A DNA stretch of 36,354 bases from a virus. The DNA lies in IMG/VR virus record IMGVR_UViG_3300043823_000564, positions 1 to 36,354 of that record; one strand, given 5' to 3'. Under the pieces are notes generated by a model. That model had not been told where the DNA came from. It made no database searches and was given only the letters and a program-made list of their open reading frames with translations. Position numbers and translations under genes: made by a program. Positions 19,252 through 27,918 of this stretch are shown piece by piece; position 1 is the first letter of the stretch; each line of letters begins with the position of its first letter.

Positions 19252-19281
19252 CATTATAAGCTATTTTGGGAATACGGAAAC

Positions 19282-22200
19282 ATGGCAAACAATAATTTTG
19301 AAGTACAACAAGGGTTACAAGTAGGTAATTTAACAATTTTCGCCGGGAACGGTGATGTTACGTCTACTGGTAATATTTCAGTAGGAACTAATGCAACTAT
19401 TAGCGGAACTACTAATATTGCTGGAAGTTTAAATGTTACAAATCCAACAGTATTAAGTTCGACTTTAACAGTTTCTGGTGTAACAACCAATAATGGTAAT
19501 TTAGTAGCTAATGCTAGAATTGCAAGTACCAGCACAACAACTGGCGCATTACAAGTTATTGGTGGTGCAGGTATTACAGCAGATTTATACGTTGGCGGTA
19601 ACATACGTCAAACTGGTACAGCATACATCCAAATCCCATCTGGTACTTCATCGCAACGCCCACTTACCGCTTCCCTTGGTATGATTCGTTATAACAGTAC
19701 CATTAGCTCATATGAAGGTTTTGGCGCTGGCAGTACTTGGTCTAGTCTTGGTGGTGTTAAATCAGTAGACGGTAAGGCTTATATTACTGCCGAAGCAAGT
19801 GCAGGTGCCGGCGATGACGTAATCCGTGTTTATTCCGGCGATAGTGGCACAAGCACACAAGTTATGTGGGCAAGTAGTACAAACGTTCATGTTATCCCAA
19901 CTACTATTTCTACAAGTACATCAACAGGCGCATTGCAAGTAGCAGGTGGCGCTGGTATCGCCGGCAATATTGTTGTTGGACTAAATGCAACAATTCTTGG
20001 AAATACTTATGTCCAAGACTTTGGCAATCCGCAGACTGCAAATCTTTCTGCTGCAACAACAAATTTCGTTCAAAATGCAATAACATGGGGCGAAGCAGCA
20101 GTACCATTGATGAATGTCACTGGTTCCCATGGCGGTATGTATAACTTTGATGGTTCGGGTTCGGGATTAACTGTAACTTATGCATCTGTTGCTAATACTG
20201 TTGTTGTAGTATCATCTATTACTCACGGCGGTGTTGGATACTACACCGGCGATTTAATTACAGTACAATCAGGTAATTTTGACTCTATCTTACGTGTTAC
20301 TACACAGAGTGGTGGTAGTGTAACTGGATTAGAAGTTCTATACGGTGGTACAGGATATCCTGCACACGATACGGCTGCAATAACTGCACCAACAACATCA
20401 AGTGCGATGATGTATGAAATGTCCGGTAACTTAATTAATAACGTAACGGTTACTGTGGGTAGTGGTGGGTATATTGATGGATCGAATTTATATTTTGTTA
20501 CACAGAATTGTTTAAATCCCAATAACAACGTTGATAACGACAGTTTATCGTCGGTTTTCTATACAGTTAGATGGCAACTATCTAATGGTACTGGCGGTAC
20601 CATTGGCAATGGTGTATTAATGACACCGGGCGTAAACAATTCGTTCTACAATATTATTGTTAACGACGGTGTTAACGATGTTTACTCGGTTAACGGTCAA
20701 ACATATCTTCCATATGCTGATGGTGAAGGTATCAGTGGTGATGCTATTGTTGTAAGTTTTGAACCACCATTCCAAACATTACCAGACGGATTAACTATTG
20801 TTGTTGGTGGAGCCCCGAGTTATAACCAAACACAAACACCAACGATTACTGTAGATAGCTTACCGACTAAGAGAATTGTTAAAGGCGACATGGGCTTGTT
20901 AAACTACGGCGATATTGCTGGTGGTGAACAAGAAATGATTTTAGTATACGATCAAGATGCTGACGTATTCATTTTAACAAATCCAACATTTGGTGTTGGT
21001 ACAATCGGTGTTCAATATCACGACTTTACAGACTTCCAATGGATTCAAATTGGCACAGTATCAAATGGCCCATTCCAAATTGGTAATGGCGCTCCTACAG
21101 CTGGTGCTATGTCGGGTAACATTGGTGCCCAAGGCGAAACAGTTTACCAAGGTGCAAGTTTAGAAACTGCTACAGCAGTTGGTACATTAAGTACGATCTT
21201 TAGTTCCAACTCAATGATGGTTATTCAGAATAGTGTTGACGCACACGGTAATTCTGGTTATATTGGTATTTGGGACATTGGCCAACCAATTTATGGTGCT
21301 AATTCCGGCGCAAGTGCTAATCTTATTGTTGCAAACACATTGGCAACTACTGATACATTGTTCTTGAACATGACAGTTCCATACAAGCAACTACTTGATG
21401 GTTTAACTGTGGGCGCTGGATTTAGTTATGTTAACCAAACACCTACGCCAACTATTACAATGGACACGCTTGGAACATATCCTCTTACTAAAGGTGCATT
21501 AAACCCATTGTTCCCCGGCGACGTAGCCGGCGGCAATCATGAAGGTTTAATAACTTATAACCTTGGCGCCGAAACTTGGGTATTACAAAATCCAACATTT
21601 GGTGTTGCTACTACTGGCGTTCAGTATATTGATGCAGGTGGCACGTCTGATGAATTAACAATGAACTTCCAAGTTCCGTATCTGGCACTTATTGATGGTT
21701 TAACAGTAGGTGGTGGTGCACAATATATTAATACAACCCCTACACCAACACTAAATGTCGATGGTTTAGGTGCATATACAATTACTAAAGGTGTTAATAG
21801 TCCATTATTAGTAGGCGATATTGGTGGTAATAACCACGAGATGTTATTAACCTTTAACTTAGGTACAACTACTTGGGTACTACAAAACCCAATCTTTGGT
21901 GTTGGTACAACTGGTATTCAATACCAAGACGTTGATGACTATCAATATTTCCAAGCTAACTTAGTTAGTGGTACATTTATTACTGAAGCTTCTAACAATC
22001 CCGACTACCCAGAAGGTGAGTATGTTTATCAAGGTAATAGTTTCCAGTATGCAACAGCCTGGGGATATGCAGATAATATCGGAACTATTAACAGTTTAGC
22101 TAATGTTCTTGTTATTGAAGATAGTATATTTACAGCCAATGGCGGTTCAGGTTTCTTTGGAATCTGGAACGTCGGCCAGCATGTATATGGCGCAAACTCG

Positions 22201-25200
22201 GGTGCAGTAGCTAACTTATATGCTTTCCCAAGCACATTAACTAGTGATATATTAGAAATTGACTTTAACATTCCTTACAAAGCTCTACTCGATGGCTTAA
22301 CAGTGGGTGGTGGTTCAGTATATCCTAATCAAACATCTACTCCAACATTAAATGTTGACGGCCTTGGTGCATTCCAAATGACCAAAGGAACAAACCAACC
22401 ACTGTTAGCAGGTGATATCGGTGGTAATAACCACGAAATGTTATTAACATTTAACTTAGGTACAACTACTTGGGTACTACAAAACCCAATGTACGGCATT
22501 GGTGGCGTTGGTACAATGTTCTCAGAAGATTCAGGTACATTAAATAACCTAGTGGCGCACTTTAATCCGCCATTCCAAATTCCAATTGAAGGTTGTTTAA
22601 TTAATGTTCGTCCGGCATTTCAAAATACCAGTGGAACAGTTACATTATCAGTTGATGCCTTAGGTTCTCGTCCGGTTAAGCGTGATGGTGGGTTCCCACT
22701 ATTACCGGGTGATATTGTTGCCAACGGTAATTATTATGCATTATTAACATATAACAACGGCGATTGGGTATTACAAAACCCAGTTAATACATGGTCTCCA
22801 ACCGTAATTGCTAACTCTAACGTAGCAAGTACAAGTACCACAACTGGTGCATTACAAGTTTGGGGTGGCGCAGGCATTACCGGTAACATATTTGCTGGTA
22901 ACACATATACTGACCACAGATTCTTTGCTAACGGCACACCGGTTGCTATAACTTCATTGGCTAACACAGCACAGATTACAGCTAATGCTGCATCTGGATT
23001 TAACGTTGGTTTAAGTTTAGTTAATACTGGTGTTACAGCTGGCACTTACGGTACAACATCGGCTATCCCTGCTATAACCATTGGCGCAGATGGTCGTGTT
23101 ACAGCTGCAACTACTAACCCAGTGACAACAGTATTCCCAACATTGAATACTCAAGGTAATACATACTTGGCAGCTCCTGTAACAATTACAGGCGTAACAT
23201 CAATTACTAATGCTACTAATAGTACTGGAACTACAAACGGTGCATTAGTTATCACTGGTGGTTTAGGTGTTGGAGGAACTACATACGTTGGCGGAAACTT
23301 CTACGTATCTGGTACATTATATGCATCAAATACAGTTAGCCAAAGCACAAGTACATTAACAGCATCGAGTCCGTTGATTAGTATTGGTGAAAACTATACA
23401 TACCCGTACAACTTTGATATTGGTCTATATAGTCACATTACAGACGGTGCTGCTAATATTACACAATATACAGCTTTTGCACGTAACCACAGTAGTCAAT
23501 ATTGGTCATTTGTAAGTAACCTTAGTTCTGCACCAAACGGCACAACTGTTAACTTCGGTGATCCAAATATTATATTTGATACAATTCAAGCTGGTGGCGC
23601 ATTATTCTCTAATGCAACAACAAGTACCAGTACTTCAACTGGTGCTGTGATTGTTTCAGGCGGTGTTGGTGTATCCGGCAACGTTAATGCTGGCGCAATT
23701 TATTCAAGTAATTATCGTTACGCAAACGGTGCACCATTCTTGAGTGCTACTATTGCTAATACTGCACAAATTTCAGCCAATTTAAGTGCAGGACAAAATA
23801 TCGGTCTAACTATTAATAACAGTGGCGTGACAGCTGGTAGTTATGGTAGTGCAAGTGCTATCCCAACAATTACTGTTGGTGCAGACGGTCGTGTTACGAG
23901 TGTAACAACTAACTCTGTAAGTAGTAGTTTAAGTTTGATTGGTACGTCTGGTACAGGCTCTGTAAACTTATTATCGGGCTCAATGACTGTTACTGGTACA
24001 AATGGTTTGTATGCAACTGTTAGTGGAAGTACTATTACAATTAGTGAACCACAGAACTTGCAAACAACAGCAAGTCCAACATTCGTTACTGTAACTGGTA
24101 GTACAAGTTTAGTATCTCAAGGTTCGTTGAACGTAACTGGTGCAAGTACATTAGCCGGCACAACTATTTTAGTTTCTGGCATACGTGCATACGCTGCTGC
24201 AACTGCAGACGGCACAGATAATTACAGCGACATACGTCAAAACACATCCAGTGGTTCACTATACATTAGTTCCAAAACTGGTGCGTTGAACTTAAACTAT
24301 GACAACGGTAAAGCGGGCGTAGTATTTGGTAATGGTGCATCTGGTGTTGTTGGTACTGTTGACCAAAACGGTAATGCAAACTTTATTGGTGCTATTACAC
24401 AAAATAGTAGCCAAGTATTAACTGCAAGTAACTACAACAGCTATGCTCCAACATTGGCGGGTGTTGGCGCAAGTGGAACTTGGGGTATTAATATCTCTGG
24501 TACAGCTGCCGCAGTTGCTGGTACAAACTTAACAGGCACAACATTAGCCAGTGGTATTGTTAATAGTAGTTTAACAAGTGTTGGCACATTAACTAGTTTA
24601 ACAGTTAGTGGAACAACAACACATACAGGTTTAACAAACGCTGCTGGAAGTTTAGTAGCATCAACAATCACTGCTGGTACAATTGGTAACGTTGGTACTA
24701 TTTTAAATGGTACAGTTAATCAACCTGCACAAACAACTATTACAAGTTTAGGCACATTAACATCGTTGGGTGTTAGTGGAACATCAACATTGGGTACAGT
24801 TAATGCATCGGGTACTGTTAGTGCTCCGACAGTTACTGTTTCTGGTACAAGTTCAGCCAGTACAGGTACATTTACAACATTAAATGCAACAAATAGTACA
24901 ATAAACAGTTTAGGTGTTGGCACAGGTCCAAGTGGCACAGCCGGTCAAATTCAAGCTACAAATAGTATTACAGCATTCTACTCAGACAGACGTTTGAAAA
25001 ATGTTGTTGGTACTATTGAAAATCCGTTAGACAAGATTGATACACTAAGCGGTGTTCTGTACACTCAAAACGAGTTAGCAGAAAGTTTTGGATATAATGA
25101 TTATGCACAACAAGTTGGTGTTATTGCACAACAAGTACAAGCAGTTCAACCAGAAGCAGTTAAACCGGCTCCATTCGACTTAGCCGAAGATGGATCAAGT

Positions 25201-25329
25201 AAATCTGGCGAAAACTACTTAACTGTACAATATGAAAAACTTGTGCCATTATTAATTGAAGGTATTAAAGCTCTTAGAAAAGAAAATGCAGATTTAAGAG
25301 CATCTATAAATACTCTAAAAGGAAATTAA
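19282..25329 (+). CDS. 2015-residue modular tail fibre with C-terminal S74-type intramolecular chaperone
   Basis: A paralogue of the preceding fibre: same MANNNF start, RPLTASLGMIRYNS segment, GDDVIRVYSGDSG motif, YGGTGYP beta module, five NNHEM/WVLQNP modules (about 480-1170), PYNFDIGLYSH module (about 1374) and TADGTDNYSDIRQN module (about 1634). The last 115 residues start at Ser1901 of SDRRLKN and continue through GVIAQQVQAVQPEAV to a coiled-coil-like tail (IEGIKALRKENADLRAS). This is the Peptidase_S74 / endosialidase-type chaperone, which trimerises the fibre and then cuts itself off before the Ser, using a Ser-Lys pair (here Ser1901 and probably Lys1906). Mature fibre would end at Tyr1900. 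It heads a probable late operon with the glycine-rich genes. Confidence 0.88.
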   Translation: MANNNFEVQQGLQVGNLTIFAGNGDVTSTGNISVGTNATISGTTNIAGSLNVTNPTVLSSTLTVSGVTTNNGNLVANARIASTSTTTGALQVIGGAGITADLYVGGNIRQTGTAYIQIPSGTSSQRPLTASLGMIRYNSTISSYEGFGAGSTWSSLGGVKSVDGKAYITAEASAGAGDDVIRVYSGDSGTSTQVMWASSTNVHVIPTTISTSTSTGALQVAGGAGIAGNIVVGLNATILGNTYVQDFGNPQTANLSAATTNFVQNAITWGEAAVPLMNVTGSHGGMYNFDGSGSGLTVTYASVANTVVVVSSITHGGVGYYTGDLITVQSGNFDSILRVTTQSGGSVTGLEVLYGGTGYPAHDTAAITAPTTSSAMMYEMSGNLINNVTVTVGSGGYIDGSNLYFVTQNCLNPNNNVDNDSLSSVFYTVRWQLSNGTGGTIGNGVLMTPGVNNSFYNIIVNDGVNDVYSVNGQTYLPYADGEGISGDAIVVSFEPPFQTLPDGLTIVVGGAPSYNQTQTPTITVDSLPTKRIVKGDMGLLNYGDIAGGEQEMILVYDQDADVFILTNPTFGVGTIGVQYHDFTDFQWIQIGTVSNGPFQIGNGAPTAGAMSGNIGAQGETVYQGASLETATAVGTLSTIFSSNSMMVIQNSVDAHGNSGYIGIWDIGQPIYGANSGASANLIVANTLATTDTLFLNMTVPYKQLLDGLTVGAGFSYVNQTPTPTITMDTLGTYPLTKGALNPLFPGDVAGGNHEGLITYNLGAETWVLQNPTFGVATTGVQYIDAGGTSDELTMNFQVPYLALIDGLTVGGGAQYINTTPTPTLNVDGLGAYTITKGVNSPLLVGDIGGNNHEMLLTFNLGTTTWVLQNPIFGVGTTGIQYQDVDDYQYFQANLVSGTFITEASNNPDYPEGEYVYQGNSFQYATAWGYADNIGTINSLANVLVIEDSIFTANGGSGFFGIWNVGQHVYGANSGAVANLYAFPSTLTSDILEIDFNIPYKALLDGLTVGGGSVYPNQTSTPTLNVDGLGAFQMTKGTNQPLLAGDIGGNNHEMLLTFNLGTTTWVLQNPMYGIGGVGTMFSEDSGTLNNLVAHFNPPFQIPIEGCLINVRPAFQNTSGTVTLSVDALGSRPVKRDGGFPLLPGDIVANGNYYALLTYNNGDWVLQNPVNTWSPTVIANSNVASTSTTTGALQVWGGAGITGNIFAGNTYTDHRFFANGTPVAITSLANTAQITANAASGFNVGLSLVNTGVTAGTYGTTSAIPAITIGADGRVTAATTNPVTTVFPTLNTQGNTYLAAPVTITGVTSITNATNSTGTTNGALVITGGLGVGGTTYVGGNFYVSGTLYASNTVSQSTSTLTASSPLISIGENYTYPYNFDIGLYSHITDGAANITQYTAFARNHSSQYWSFVSNLSSAPNGTTVNFGDPNIIFDTIQAGGALFSNATTSTSTSTGAVIVSGGVGVSGNVNAGAIYSSNYRYANGAPFLSATIANTAQISANLSAGQNIGLTINNSGVTAGSYGSASAIPTITVGADGRVTSVTTNSVSSSLSLIGTSGTGSVNLLSGSMTVTGTNGLYATVSGSTITISEPQNLQTTASPTFVTVTGSTSLVSQGSLNVTGASTLAGTTILVSGIRAYAAATADGTDNYSDIRQNTSSGSLYISSKTGALNLNYDNGKAGVVFGNGASGVVGTVDQNGNANFIGAITQNSSQVLTASNYNSYAPTLAGVGASGTWGINISGTAAAVAGTNLTGTTLASGIVNSSLTSVGTLTSLTVSGTTTHTGLTNAAGSLVASTITAGTIGNVGTILNGTVNQPAQTTITSLGTLTSLGVSGTSTLGTVNASGTVSAPTVTVSGTSSASTGTFTTLNATNSTINSLGVGTGPSGTAGQIQATNSITAFYSDRRLKNVVGTIENPLDKIDTLSGVLYTQNELAESFGYNDYAQQVGVIAQQVQAVQPEAVKPAPFDLAEDGSSKSGENYLTVQYEKLVPLLIEGIKALRKENADLRASINTLKGN
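19810..19878 (+). repeat. 69-bp block shared with the previous fibre gene (copy 2)
   Basis: 68 of 69 bases match 13815-13883; the single difference is a synonymous Thr codon change. Confidence 0.85.
20725..22790 (+). repeat. Five-copy NNHEM/WVLQNP module array (fibre 4)
   Basis: The first copy is diverged (GGEQEMILVYDQD, FILTNP), the second reads GGNHEGLITYNLG, copies three and four are canonical, and the fifth is the degenerate NGNYYALLTYNNG form also found last in fibre 3. Confidence 0.75.
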
Positions 25330-25332
25330 TAA

Positions 25333-26010
25333 ATGTCAGTTTCATTAACAGCCAGCGGAATACAATTTGCAGATGGTACTACCCAGACATTACCTGCTGT
25401 AGATACTGGCGGATTAATATCAATAACTACATTTACATCATCGGGGACTTATACAGTACCATCTGGGTGCAGTAATATGTTGGTTAGATTAGTCGGCGGT
25501 GGCGGCGGTAGTTGCGGGTATTGCGAATCTGGCGGCGCCGGGGGATATTCCGAAAGTCTAGTAAACATATCAAGTGCAGGATTAACTGCTGGTTCCTCGG
25601 TTATCAATGTTACTGTTGGTGGTGGTGGTGGTGGTACTGGATATTATAGTGCTGCCGGCAATGGCGGAACAAGTAGTTTTGGCTCACTATGCAGCGCCAC
25701 TGGCGGAACTGGTGCAAATACCAGTTACGGTCATACTGGCGGATATGGGGGATCGGGATCTGGCGGACAGATTAATTTACAAGGTGGTGGCGGTTCGGGG
25801 CATGCAAACGGTTGCGGCTATGGTGGTATGGGCCGAGGTGGCGCAAGCTATTTTGGTAGTACTAAAGGTATTCAGCATCATTATGGCGGCCAAGTTGGTC
25901 CGGGAGCCCCGGGCTCAGGTTCAAGTGGTGGAAATACAGATGGCGGCCCGGGAGCAGGCAGCGGCAGTCAAGGTGCCAGTGGTGTAGTCATTGTTTATGC
26001 TTATTATTAA
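25333..26010 (+). CDS. Glycine-rich adhesin-like tail protein, copy 1 of 3
   Basis: 225 residues, three bases after the chaperone-bearing fibre. The N-terminal 20 residues carry the SLTASGIQFADGTTQ motif common in phage tail proteins. A TFTSSGTYTVPSG strand and VRLVGGGGG then lead into a Gly-dominated region of about 150 residues with motifs CGYCESGG, TSSFGSLCS, GSGSGGQINL and GGASYFGS, ending in GVVIVYAYY. Glycine-rich domains of this kind occur in phage distal-tail proteins, and the glycine-rich Gp38 adhesin of phage S16 forms polyglycine-II sandwiches that bind receptors. A similar fold and receptor-binding role is inferred from composition and position. Two paralogues follow directly. Confidence 0.75.
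   Translation: MSVSLTASGIQFADGTTQTLPAVDTGGLISITTFTSSGTYTVPSGCSNMLVRLVGGGGGSCGYCESGGAGGYSESLVNISSAGLTAGSSVINVTVGGGGGGTGYYSAAGNGGTSSFGSLCSATGGTGANTSYGHTGGYGGSGSGGQINLQGGGGSGHANGCGYGGMGRGGASYFGSTKGIQHHYGGQVGPGAPGSGSSGGNTDGGPGAGSGSQGASGVVIVYAYY
25424..25461 (+). repeat. 38-bp exact repeat shared by glycine-rich genes 1 and 2 (copy 1)
   Basis: Identical to 26114-26151. It encodes the TTFTSSGTYTVP strand just before the glycine-rich domain; the third paralogue has diverged here. Confidence 0.85.
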
Positions 26011-26022
26011 AAGAGACACAGT

Positions 26023-26676
26023 ATGACAGCAATAACACTAACAAGTACAGGTTTACAACAAGGTTCAAATACTTTAAATACTACCCCTGTTGATACGGGC
26101 GAGGCAGTATTAGTAACTACATTTACATCATCGGGGACTTATACAGTACCAAGTAATGCTACAACAATTTTAGTACAAATGGTAGGTGGTGGTGGTGGTG
26201 GTTGCGGTTATTGCGAATCTGGTGGTGGTGGTGGATATGCTGAAGGGATGTATAGTGTATCAGGCGGCGCACAATATTCAGTTACTGTAGGTGGTGGTGG
26301 TGGCGGAGCCGGGTATTATACTTCGCCATGCCCAGCGGGTGGAACAACTAGCTTTGGTTCACTCTTAAGTGCTAGTGGCGGTGGTGGAGCAAACTCTTAT
26401 ATAACCCACGCAGGTGGGCATGGGGGTTCTGGATCGGGCGGCCAAGTTAATTTAACTGGTGGGTCTGGCACAGGACATGTTAACCATGGATCGCACAATC
26501 AAAATTCAGATGGCGGTAGTTCTTATTTCGGTGGTGGCCCGGGACATATTAGAAGTCATCAAACACAGGGGTATTCATGGGCACCAGGTTCTGGCGGTTG
26601 TGGAGATATGACATACGGATACGGTAGTGGCGCATCGGGCGCATCAGGAATAGTAATCGTACACGCATTTATGTGA
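26023..26676 (+). CDS. Glycine-rich adhesin-like tail protein, copy 2 of 3
   Basis: 217 residues, 12 bases after copy 1. Same plan: TLTSTGLQQGSNT start, TFTSSGTYTVPS strand, VQMVGGGGGGCGYCESGGGGGYAEG, TTSFGSLLSASGGGGAN, GGSGSGGQVNLTGGSGTGH, a variable loop with SDGGSSYFGGG, and the hydrophobic end GIVIVHAFM. The region between about residues 140 and 195 (HGSHNQNSDGG, RSHQTQGYSWAPG) differs most from copies 1 and 3, as expected if exposed loops meet the receptor. The CGYCESGG motif is kept. Receptor-binding role is inferred. Confidence 0.72.
   Translation: MTAITLTSTGLQQGSNTLNTTPVDTGEAVLVTTFTSSGTYTVPSNATTILVQMVGGGGGGCGYCESGGGGGYAEGMYSVSGGAQYSVTVGGGGGGAGYYTSPCPAGGTTSFGSLLSASGGGGANSYITHAGGHGGSGSGGQVNLTGGSGTGHVNHGSHNQNSDGGSSYFGGGPGHIRSHQTQGYSWAPGSGGCGDMTYGYGSGASGASGIVIVHAFM
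26114..26151 (+). repeat. 38-bp exact repeat shared by glycine-rich genes 1 and 2 (copy 2)
   Basis: Identical to 25424-25461, at the same place in the paralogous gene. Confidence 0.85.
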
Positions 26677-26687
26677 GAATATAGAAT

Positions 26688-27368
26688 ATGGCAGTTACAT
26701 TAACAAGCACAGGCATAGTTTACTCAAACGGTGCAGCACAAAATACTTTAACACAAGATTTGGGATCTTTAATAAGTATTCAAACATTTTCGTCCAGTGG
26801 TACTTGGACTAACCCGGGTGCATCATTGGTTCGTGTAAAAATGGTAGGTGGTGGTGGCGGTGGCTGTGGGTATTGCGAATCCGGCGGGGCCGGTGGTTAT
26901 GCTGAGGGAATATATAGTGTATCAGGAGTTTCATCAGTTGGCGTTACTGTAGGTAGCGGTGGTGGTGGAGCTGGGTACTATCAAGGTTGCCCTGGTGGCG
27001 GCACAAGTAGTTTTGGTGGGTACTTATCGGCAAGTGGCGGCGGTGGCGCAAATACATACTCTACCCATTCGGGCGGTCATGGGGGTTCAGGATCCGGCGG
27101 CCAAATTAATTTAACAGGCTCAAGTGCCAGCGGACATTGCAATAGTAGTGGAGCCCACTCCGGTGGTCGTGGCGGCCAAAGTTATTTTGGTGGTGCAGCA
27201 TCACTGGTCAGAAATCACGGCAATAACGGTCTATACGGACCACAGCCATATGCAGGTGCTGGCGCCCCGGGATCTGGTGGCCCAGGGCAAATGACCGACG
27301 GATACTATGACGGAAACAGTAACGGATATGGCGCAAATGGCATAGTTATTGTTTACGCTTTTAAATAA
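26688..27368 (+). CDS. Glycine-rich adhesin-like tail protein, copy 3 of 3
   Basis: 226 residues, 11 bases after copy 2. It opens with TLTSTGIVYSNGAAQ, then TFSSSGTWTNPG (Trp and Asn-Pro replace Tyr and Val-Pro of the other copies), VKMVGGGGGGCGYCESGGAGGYAEG, TSSFGGYLSASGGGGAN, GGSGSGGQINLTG and GGRGGQSYFGG, ending in GIVIVYAFK. Its variable part (YDGNSNGYGANG, YGPQPYAGAGAPG) is distinct. It belongs to the same presumed late operon as the S74 fibre. Likely an alternative or additional distal adhesin; this is inference from paralogy and context. Confidence 0.72.
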   Translation: MAVTLTSTGIVYSNGAAQNTLTQDLGSLISIQTFSSSGTWTNPGASLVRVKMVGGGGGGCGYCESGGAGGYAEGIYSVSGVSSVGVTVGSGGGGAGYYQGCPGGGTSSFGGYLSASGGGGANTYSTHSGGHGGSGSGGQINLTGSSASGHCNSSGAHSGGRGGQSYFGGAASLVRNHGNNGLYGPQPYAGAGAPGSGGPGQMTDGYYDGNSNGYGANGIVIVYAFK

Positions 27369-27387
27369 ATTTCAAAAGGATATAGAA

Positions 27388-27834
27388 ATGTTATCAGCAT
27401 TAATTCACTCATTAGAACCAGGTCGCATTTGCGATATTGTTCAACCAGGACAAGAATTTGAAGTCCATAGTAATTTTTCATGGGTAAATGTACCAGATGG
27501 TACAACCACATCGGATTCTTACGATCCAACAACTAATACAGTTACTACATTTGATCCACTAAGTGATCCTGCATACGCATCTCAGGCATACAAAGTAGCA
27601 CGACAAATTGCATACGGAAGTATTGGTGATCAATTAGATATGTTGCATAAAGAATTAACCAGCACAGGGTCTATTAGTCCAACGGGGCAGTGGGCAACAC
27701 AAATTTCCAATGCAAAATCGAATATTCCAAAAGATGATCCTTCTGCAGTTCACGCATGGAACATTTCTCAAGCACAACAAAATGCTGTTAACGCAAATGT
27801 AATAACAATTAATGGTGTTGTTAGCAATACTTAA
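27388..27834 (+). CDS. Small tail-associated protein with DQLDM-type C-terminal domain
   Basis: 149 residues from the ATG at 27388, chosen because AAAAGGA stands 7 bases upstream; an in-frame ATG at 27349 would overlap the previous gene and has no such site. The N-terminal half (GQEFEVHSNFSWVNVPDG) looks like a short beta domain. The C-terminal half carries ARQIAYGSIGDQLDMLHKEL...W...I..AKSNIPK, a pattern frequent in small phage tail-fibre-associated or fibre-assembly proteins. It is the last gene before a strong terminator. The precise function is unknown; an accessory or chaperone role for the adjacent adhesins is a guess from position. Confidence 0.6.
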   Translation: MLSALIHSLEPGRICDIVQPGQEFEVHSNFSWVNVPDGTTTSDSYDPTTNTVTTFDPLSDPAYASQAYKVARQIAYGSIGDQLDMLHKELTSTGSISPTGQWATQISNAKSNIPKDDPSAVHAWNISQAQQNAVNANVITINGVVSNT

Positions 27835-27861
27835 ATTGTAATCTCTTTTGGTGTAATAATC

Positions 27862-27895
27862 TTTAGCCCGGGCTTGTCCCGGGTTAAATATTTTT
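27862..27895 (+). terminator. Rho-independent terminator ending the fibre operon
   Basis: A 6-bp CCCGGG/CCCGGG core with CTTGT loop extends by TTTAG/TTAAA (four A-T pairs and one G-U) to an 11-bp stem and is followed by TATTTTT. It separates the structural block from the enzyme cassette. Confidence 0.88.
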
Positions 27896-27918
27896 GTTAG
27901 CTAAATTAGGACAAAACA

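Noticed and set aside
18860-19336. Minus-strand open frame of 158 codons across the end of fibre 3 and the start of fibre 4
   Set aside because: It is antisense to two firmly supported genes, crosses their promoter region, and shows no recognisable domain or ribosome-binding site.
25607-25987. Plus-strand open frame of 126 codons in another frame of glycine-rich gene 1
   Set aside because: GGT/GGC-rich codons leave shifted frames open by composition, giving Val/Ala-rich nonsense; the main frame has the conserved motifs of its paralogues.
27349-27387. Earlier ATG for the DQLDM-type protein
   Set aside because: It would overlap the stop of the glycine-rich gene by 20 bases without a ribosome-binding site, while the ATG at 27388 has AAAAGGA at good spacing.
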